Assembly: GCA_938035525.1 (NCBI GenBank)
Contig: CALHOI010000088.1
Span: 1 to 38,830, forward strand
Length of the DNA: 38,830 nucleotides
Direction: 5' to 3'
DNA from: an uncultured Granulosicoccaceae bacterium
GTDB lineage: Bacteria > Pseudomonadota > Gammaproteobacteria > Granulosicoccales > Granulosicoccaceae
The notes under the pieces: generated by a model
Database searches by the model: none
What the model was told of the DNA's origin: nothing
What the model saw: only the letters and a program-made list of their open reading frames with translations
Program-made: the position numbers and the translations under genes
In this document: positions 33,891 to 38,830 of the stretch, piece by piece
Layout of the letters: each line of letters opens with the position of its first letter
Numbering within the stretch: the stretch's first letter is position 1

Positions 33891-35393
33891 TGGGTCGTCT
33901 CCAATCTCGGCCATTTTCTTATTTAATAGTACAGTCATTTCTGTAACCACATCTTTATAAGCCACATCGGAATAAACATTAAACAGTTCAAGTGGATCTT
34001 CCTGGCAATCAAACAATTCCCACTCCTTATCTTCACCACCGTGGTTTGTACCAGGCAAGCCATAGCCCTCGTTGTACCAGTAAATGAGTTTATATCGTTG
34101 GTTCCGGATGCCATAGTGTGAATAGGCATTGTGATCAGGGTCGCGATGCATCCAATAGCGATGATAAGCAATATCCGACCAATCATCGGGCGTGGTCCCG
34201 TTTAACAAAGCACGAAAGCTTCTACCTTGCATGTAACTGGGTGTGTTCAGCTGCGCCAAATCCAAGAATGTGCTGGCAAAATCGACGTTGCAAATGACAC
34301 TTCCACAGATTTTATCAGGCTCAATTTCTTCGGGATAGCGAATAACGAAAGGCATTTGAAAAGATTCTTCGTACATAAAGCGTTTATCAAACCAGCCATG
34401 CTCTCCAAGAAAAAATCCTTGATCGGACGTGTAAACCACAACGGTATTGTCCGTTAAGTTATTATCATCAAGGTAGTCAAGCAACCTGCCCACATTGTCG
34501 TCAATCGATGCAATGGTGCGCAGATATCGTTTCATGTAACGCTGGTATTTGAATTGATTTAACTGTTCGCTTGTATCAAACGTGTAAACCTCGCCGGTAT
34601 CCTTGTCTATTAAACGCAAGCCAGACACATCGGCCGGATTCGGTATTTTACGTCTGGTGCTGTTGCTGGTGGCACGCGCACCGACTTCCGAGCCGCCTTC
34701 GGGTTGAATCAATCCAAGATCGGCGTAAGTCATGTCGTCTTTGATTCGCATTTTTGCTTCAACTGCGGCTTTTGCACGATTTTTATAATCGTCATCGAAG
34801 GTTTCAGGTATTTTTATGTCCTCCTGGTAAAGGTGACGATAATTTGGATGTGGCTCCCATTCTCGGTGCGGCGCTTTGTGATGACACATCAAAAAAAACG
34901 GCTTGTTTTTATCCCGACTATCCAGCCATCGCAATGATTTATCAGTAATGATATCGGTGGCATAACCTGCCACCTCAATGGACTCTCCCATCTCTATCAT
35001 GACCGGGTCAAAATACTCTCCCTGCCCCGGCAGCACAGACCAATAATCGAAACCAGTTGGTTCATGGGCTTTGCCTTCACCTAAATGCCATTTACCGATG
35101 ATTGCTGTCTGATACCCACCAGTGCGAAGGTGCTTCGCCATATTTGGCAAACGATTATCAATATGCGTTTCCAGTGTGGTCACGCCGTTCACATGATTAT
35201 AAGTGCCTGTTAGAATTGCAGCGCGGCTGGGTGTGCAAATTGAATTGGTCACATAGCAGTGATCGAAGCGCATGCCTTGTTCGGCTATTCGATCTATGTG
35301 CGGCGTATGATTAATGCCGCCTCCATAGCAACTGATCGCCTTGGAGGCATGATCATCGGCCATGATAAAGACGATGTTGGGTTGTTTGCTCAT
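33882..35393 (-). CDS. Sulfatase (type I, formylglycine-dependent), no signal peptide
   Basis: 503 residues of alkaline-phosphatase-superfamily sulfatase. D13-D14 (IMADDHAS) ligate calcium. C53-T-P-S-R57 is the canonical C-x-P-x-R signature whose cysteine is oxidised to formylglycine. GKWHLGEG and YTSDQGFFLGEHGWFDKR supply the remaining active-site Lys/His/Asp residues. It starts MSKQPNIVFIM with no signal peptide, so it should act inside the cell on an imported sulfated sugar or small sulfate ester. The maturation enzyme is not in the window. It lies beside genes for two sulfotransferases and a glycosyltransferase-like protein. Confidence 0.93.
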   Translation of the reverse strand: MSKQPNIVFIMADDHASKAISCYGGGINHTPHIDRIAEQGMRFDHCYVTNSICTPSRAAILTGTYNHVNGVTTLETHIDNRLPNMAKHLRTGGYQTAIIGKWHLGEGKAHEPTGFDYWSVLPGQGEYFDPVMIEMGESIEVAGYATDIITDKSLRWLDSRDKNKPFFLMCHHKAPHREWEPHPNYRHLYQEDIKIPETFDDDYKNRAKAAVEAKMRIKDDMTYADLGLIQPEGGSEVGARATSNSTRRKIPNPADVSGLRLIDKDTGEVYTFDTSEQLNQFKYQRYMKRYLRTIASIDDNVGRLLDYLDDNNLTDNTVVVYTSDQGFFLGEHGWFDKRFMYEESFQMPFVIRYPEEIEPDKICGSVICNVDFASTFLDLAQLNTPSYMQGRSFRALLNGTTPDDWSDIAYHRYWMHRDPDHNAYSHYGIRNQRYKLIYWYNEGYGLPGTNHGGEDKEWELFDCQEDPLELFNVYSDVAYKDVVTEMTVLLNKKMAEIGDDPAH

Positions 35394-35453
35394 GGTGATA
35401 AATATGCCTTGAATTCACGCCAATTTAAGCGCTAAGCATACCCTGTGAGCTAA

Positions 35454-36314
35454 TTAGAAATCCATATCTGAAAATCTAGCCTGATACCCTAAGTTGGTAA
35501 CCCGTTGTATTTGATCTTCAGTGAAAATTCCCGAATGTCGACTTCGATGCCGCCCCACACTCGATGGCGCTATCGATTTCACCGTTTTATTTACTATGGA
35601 TGGGTCAATGGTGATACCAGCAAAAGCCATAATCTCAGGGACAATACGGCTTGGCTCATTCACCATGTCCTCGTAGCGTAATAATTTGAACCTCTCACCC
35701 ATTGTTTCACCAAATTCGATCGCTCTTTTATTAGCGGCAATCCAGAAGTCCAGCGATCGCGATTCAATTGGGCTAGCGGGCACGTCGCTGACACCAAAAT
35801 ACGGCCCCCAAGCGTATAATTGATTTTGATTCTGGCTAAAAGCCATGTCAAACCCATTACGTACAACGTGCAAATATTTCAAATCGGGTGAAAATTGATT
35901 CAGCCAAGGTAAGAAAACATGCGTATTGGGCTCCTTCCAGGCCCAACGCTGCCCTTCTGTTCTCATTTTACTAGCGCTTAATAGTGTACGGCCAACCGGC
36001 TCCCAACGAGAATCGAAAGAACTGTGTTGACGCCACTTATCCAATACACTGTTGATATAGTCGTCATCGTCGTGCGTGCTCGACATTCCTGTGGTTCTTT
36101 GCATGCACCGAAAATAGACTTGCAGTGCCTGGACTATTTCTGCATCGCTGGGAAATTTTGATACCCAATCGGGCCTGCGTAAAAAAAAGGTAAACCACAG
36201 GTTGTCTGAGGCAGGGTTAAGGCTGCCACCAATAAAGAAACCACATTCACTGAGTAGTTCTGCGAGCAGACGAGTGCCGCTACCGCCAACGCCACCTATG
36301 GCGAGACAACACAT
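35454..36314 (-). CDS. Sulfotransferase family protein
   Basis: 286 residues. The N-terminal GGVGGSGTRLLAELL (about 7-21) is the PAPS 5'-phosphosulfate loop. A later HVVRNGFDMAFSQNQN segment matches the 3'-phosphate-binding strand and helix (R-N/D-P/G-x-D) of sulfotransferases. LLRYEDMVNEP is another family block. It would transfer sulfate from PAPS to a hydroxyl acceptor in the cytoplasm. The start overlaps the stop of the upstream glycosyltransferase-like gene (TAATG), so the two are co-translated and probably act on one product. The acceptor is unknown. Confidence 0.85.
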   Translation of the reverse strand: MCCLAIGGVGGSGTRLLAELLSECGFFIGGSLNPASDNLWFTFFLRRPDWVSKFPSDAEIVQALQVYFRCMQRTTGMSSTHDDDDYINSVLDKWRQHSSFDSRWEPVGRTLLSASKMRTEGQRWAWKEPNTHVFLPWLNQFSPDLKYLHVVRNGFDMAFSQNQNQLYAWGPYFGVSDVPASPIESRSLDFWIAANKRAIEFGETMGERFKLLRYEDMVNEPSRIVPEIMAFAGITIDPSIVNKTVKSIAPSSVGRHRSRHSGIFTEDQIQRVTNLGYQARFSDMDF

Positions 36315-37708
36315 TAAAAACCTGAAACCTTTTTTGCAGGCGACACTACTCTGCTAGCGTAAAACGCCTTGAACCCGTCAATATTCACCGGCAAGCATCT
36401 TTGATCATCAGATAAAGCTTCAAAAAACGATTGGCTTTGCAAATGGAAATATTGCATAACAAGCTCCGTGTTTTCCTTCACCTCATTGTTCAAAATAGTC
36501 TCGCGTGGAATTCCAACATGATCAAAAACCACGGGTAATATTGTGCGGTCAAGTTCATTAGACAAAGAACAGTAGCCTTCGATTTCAGCTGCTGTCTCAG
36601 CAACAGTATCTACCAATTCATCGACAAACACGGTCTTAGGAAATGCCTGTTGTAAGAATTTGGCAATCAGTAAGTTGTTTCTGCCACTTAGCACCCACTG
36701 ATCGGGCCAGCCGTTTTCTTCCAGGAACACGATGGCAGCATCAATGAGATCATCACAAATAAATTGCAGATGCCAATCGTCTGGACATTGATACAGTCTG
36801 AATATGGCGCGCAGCATGGCAGAGGAAAGAGCGTCTTCCAGCACCAACGACGACAAGGGAATATTTTTTTCTTGTTTGACGGACTCGGGTAATGTTCCAA
36901 ACAGTACAACAGGACTCTCGAGTAACTCGATCTGCTGGCTCGTCAAACAGAGTTTTTTTCTTAACGTGCGTTTCTTAACTGTCTGTATTTGCCATTTATG
37001 ATCGAGATATTCGTGCGAGCAGGCCTTATGCTGAATATAAACATGGTTTTTGCGATTTTGAATTTTGACAGACGTCTTAGCTGACAACACGGGCTTACCA
37101 CTAGCATCCGCATATTTATGAATGGTTGGGGCGTCAATAATATAGGCAAACCTGTTAATTTTCCTGGCAGCGCACACCAGATCACGGCCCATGTTGTGAA
37201 TGGTCGGTAGGGCTGAGTCAAACTTAAGTTCACCAGACTTTCTAATCACTAACAGCTGCTCGTCCAGGACTTTTGCTTTTGCAAAAGGTCCTCGCCAATC
37301 AGGGTTGTGATTAACATTGGGGTCGGAACACCGCCCCGCCCATTGACCGTGCTCATCTGCGCCAATGGCCCCCAGTAAACACCAGTCGGGATCAGATTTT
37401 TCCAGTGCCGTTAGAGAGCGCTCAAAAGTGGGTTGCCACTGATCAACAAGTAAAACATCTTCATGTACCACGACAATGGTGTCGTGAATGCATTGTTCTA
37501 TTCCAGCATTAATTGCCTGCCCAAGGGTTTCGAAGAACACATTCTGACGATTATCAACAATGACAAACTGATTTAATTCATCGTGAACACAGGAAGACTT
37601 AATAATATTGTGCTCGAACTCGGCTGAAAACTTGACACAAACAAAGCTCACTGGCCGGATAGCAGGTGGTAGACCAGCTTCAAATTCGGGATACGACCTT
37701 GCCGTCAT
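36314..37708 (-). CDS. Glycosyltransferase-like protein (GT-A fold N-terminus) with unknown C-terminal half
   Basis: 464 residues from the ATG at 37708. A TTG at 37771 would add 21 residues and is less likely. Residues about 20-190 read like a glycosyltransferase-2-related domain: SFVCVKFSAEF, then INAGIEQCIHDTIVVVHEDVLL (strand ending in an acidic pair), WCLLGAIGADEHGQWAG, and a later HNMGRDLVCAARK. It resembles the glycosyltransferase-like family found in surface polysaccharide clusters. Residues about 230-464 match nothing I recognise. Its stop overlaps the downstream sulfotransferase start, suggesting that a glycan or glycolipid is built and then sulfated. Confidence 0.7.
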   Translation of the reverse strand: MTARSYPEFEAGLPPAIRPVSFVCVKFSAEFEHNIIKSSCVHDELNQFVIVDNRQNVFFETLGQAINAGIEQCIHDTIVVVHEDVLLVDQWQPTFERSLTALEKSDPDWCLLGAIGADEHGQWAGRCSDPNVNHNPDWRGPFAKAKVLDEQLLVIRKSGELKFDSALPTIHNMGRDLVCAARKINRFAYIIDAPTIHKYADASGKPVLSAKTSVKIQNRKNHVYIQHKACSHEYLDHKWQIQTVKKRTLRKKLCLTSQQIELLESPVVLFGTLPESVKQEKNIPLSSLVLEDALSSAMLRAIFRLYQCPDDWHLQFICDDLIDAAIVFLEENGWPDQWVLSGRNNLLIAKFLQQAFPKTVFVDELVDTVAETAAEIEGYCSLSNELDRTILPVVFDHVGIPRETILNNEVKENTELVMQYFHLQSQSFFEALSDDQRCLPVNIDGFKAFYASRVVSPAKKVSGF

Positions 37709-37889
37709 GTTTGTCAGGATTACATAGCTACAACGAAGTACCGAATTTCGCAAATAGTGTGCCACAGTCAAAAACAGCAGCGAATATCAAATTAACTTTT
37801 AAGTCAGGAGGCCAATTCTTGCGCTACAGTGCATTCTGGAAAGAAAAATGCAATGGTCCAGATAAATTCATCCACGTGTCTAGCAAGCT

Positions 37890-38636
37890 ATGACAGCACC
37901 TGATTCTCAAAGCACCAACAGTATGGGAAACCGCGCAATAATAGTGCTGGGCATGCACCGAAGCGGCACCAGCGCACTGGCTGGTACCTTAGAGCAAGCT
38001 GGTTTGTCTCTGGGCAAAGTAATGACCCACTCCTTTGATAATATCAAAGGCAGTAGAGAGAATAAACGCATTCAATTTTTACACGAAGACCTGCTAAACA
38101 GGGCTGGCGGTTCCTGGATGAAAACCGATGTCGATATTAAATGGCAGCCAGTGCATAAAGCACTTCGCGATAGCATTGTTGATTCTTTTGCCGCAGAATC
38201 TGTTTGGGGATTTAAAGATCCGCGCACCCTTTTTACAATTAATGGGTGGCGGGAAGTATTACCGACCGTTGACTGTGTAGCCACTTTCAGACACCCATTC
38301 TTTGTGGCAGCGTCCCTAAACAAACGAAACAACATGGCGTTTAATGATGCACTCGGTATATGGAATGCGTACAACAGCAAATTGCTAAGCATATTTAATC
38401 AATCTGGAGCATTCCCACTGATTGAGTTCAAGCCTCATGATGCGGACTATCAAGCTAACCTGAAAAGCATCATAGAGGTGCTGGGACTAAACTCCAGTGC
38501 GGTAGATTTTATCGATCCTCAATTGGCGCAATCAGAAATGCCGGATTTGAACGCAGAACCCCTGGCGAAAATATCGCTTGATATCTACAATCAACTACTA
38601 ACACAATCGCGCTCAGCGCTGCAACACGCTGCTTGA
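37890..38636 (+). CDS. Sulfotransferase family protein
   Basis: 248 residues. IIVLGMHRSGTSALAGTLEQ (about 17-36) is the PAPS-binding loop of the GMHRSGTS class of bacterial sulfotransferases. VWGFKDPRTLFT is a second family block, and ATFRHPFFVAASL carries the 3'-phosphate-binding arginine. It is divergent from the glycosyltransferase-like gene and probably modifies the same product. Proteins of this class are shorter than eukaryotic ones, and the length is normal. ATG at 37890 is used; a Met at codon 12 is an alternative. Confidence 0.85.
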   Translation: MTAPDSQSTNSMGNRAIIVLGMHRSGTSALAGTLEQAGLSLGKVMTHSFDNIKGSRENKRIQFLHEDLLNRAGGSWMKTDVDIKWQPVHKALRDSIVDSFAAESVWGFKDPRTLFTINGWREVLPTVDCVATFRHPFFVAASLNKRNNMAFNDALGIWNAYNSKLLSIFNQSGAFPLIEFKPHDADYQANLKSIIEVLGLNSSAVDFIDPQLAQSEMPDLNAEPLAKISLDIYNQLLTQSRSALQHAA

Positions 38637-38772
38637 TTGCAAGCAAAGTTTAAAATACGAAAAAAAATCAATCCAATACGGTGATCCCGAAAAAGATTGA
38701 AGTTATACCCAAACCATCAGAGCAACCAGTAAAACTGCGATTGTATGCAGTTTAAAAAAGGATACTCGAACA

Positions 38773-38830
38773 GTGCCAAAAGCCAACGGTTTATCCCTTC
38801 ATGTTCCCGACCCCGGTGTGCGTCCCGGCG
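38773..38830 (+). CDS. Probable N-terminus of branched-chain 2-oxoacid dehydrogenase E1 alpha, truncated by the window
   Basis: A GTG start at 38773, preceded by AAAAGGA about ten bases upstream, opens a frame to the window edge. It reads roughly MPKANGLSLHVPDPGVRPG, matching the L-x-L-H-V-P-x-P-x-x-R-P-G opening of bacterial branched-chain 2-oxoacid dehydrogenase E1 alpha subunits. Only 19 residues are visible, so the call rests on this motif alone. Confidence 0.5.
   Translation, partial: MPKANGLSLHVPDPGVRPG

Overview
The window reads as a chromosomal segment of a heterotrophic, probably marine, gammaproteobacterium. This taxonomic guess rests only on protein flavour, moderate base composition and the mix of osmolyte, alpha-glucoside, glycolate and sulfo-glycan genes. 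It carries no rRNA, tRNA, insertion sequence, phage gene or CRISPR array that I can see.

Layout. Positions 1-816 hold the end of a LysR regulator, followed by a small membrane protein gene (848-1126, minus). Positions 1142-4322 (minus) hold four genes: glutathione S-transferase, ChrR-like double cupin, an SDR with Phe at the catalytic Tyr position, and an FAD amine oxidase. They diverge from a TetR regulator (4569-5129); the two promoters carry matching 16-bp palindromes placed exactly between -35 and -10. Positions 5471-9127 encode an unusual 1218-residue protein: adenylation domain, carrier domain, then two alpha/beta-hydrolase domains.

Positions 9222-13091 form an osmolyte-uptake block: a LysR regulator, a divergent BCCT transporter preceded by a 20-codon leader ORF that overlaps its start, and an orphan glycine-betaine type binding protein. 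Positions 13253-14549 pair a degenerate intradiol-dioxygenase-like secreted protein with a DUF4159 protein. Positions 14605-22422 are a complete alpha-glucoside system (aglK, aglA, aglG, aglF, aglE and divergent aglR), with a promoter and operator visible upstream of aglE.

Positions 22484-31619 hold 2-hydroxyacid and C2 metabolism: a D-2-hydroxyacid dehydrogenase, a minus-strand run (class V aminotransferase, enoyl-CoA hydratase family, nucleoside hydrolase, FAD monooxygenase) and a divergent GlcD-GlcF type fusion. Glycolate/2-hydroxyacid oxidation, serine-glyoxylate transamination and hydroxypyruvate reduction could link up here, but this is inference. Positions 31663-33821 carry a BON-domain protein, a Tat-exported serine hydrolase and a YfcG-like GST. 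Positions 33882-38636 are a sulfation module: sulfatase, two sulfotransferases and a glycosyltransferase-like protein. The last 58 bases look like the start of a branched-chain 2-oxoacid dehydrogenase E1-alpha gene.

The strongest candidates for something undescribed are the A-PCP-hydrolase-hydrolase protein, the leader ORF coupled to the BCCT gene, and the nested-operator GST/TetR divergon.
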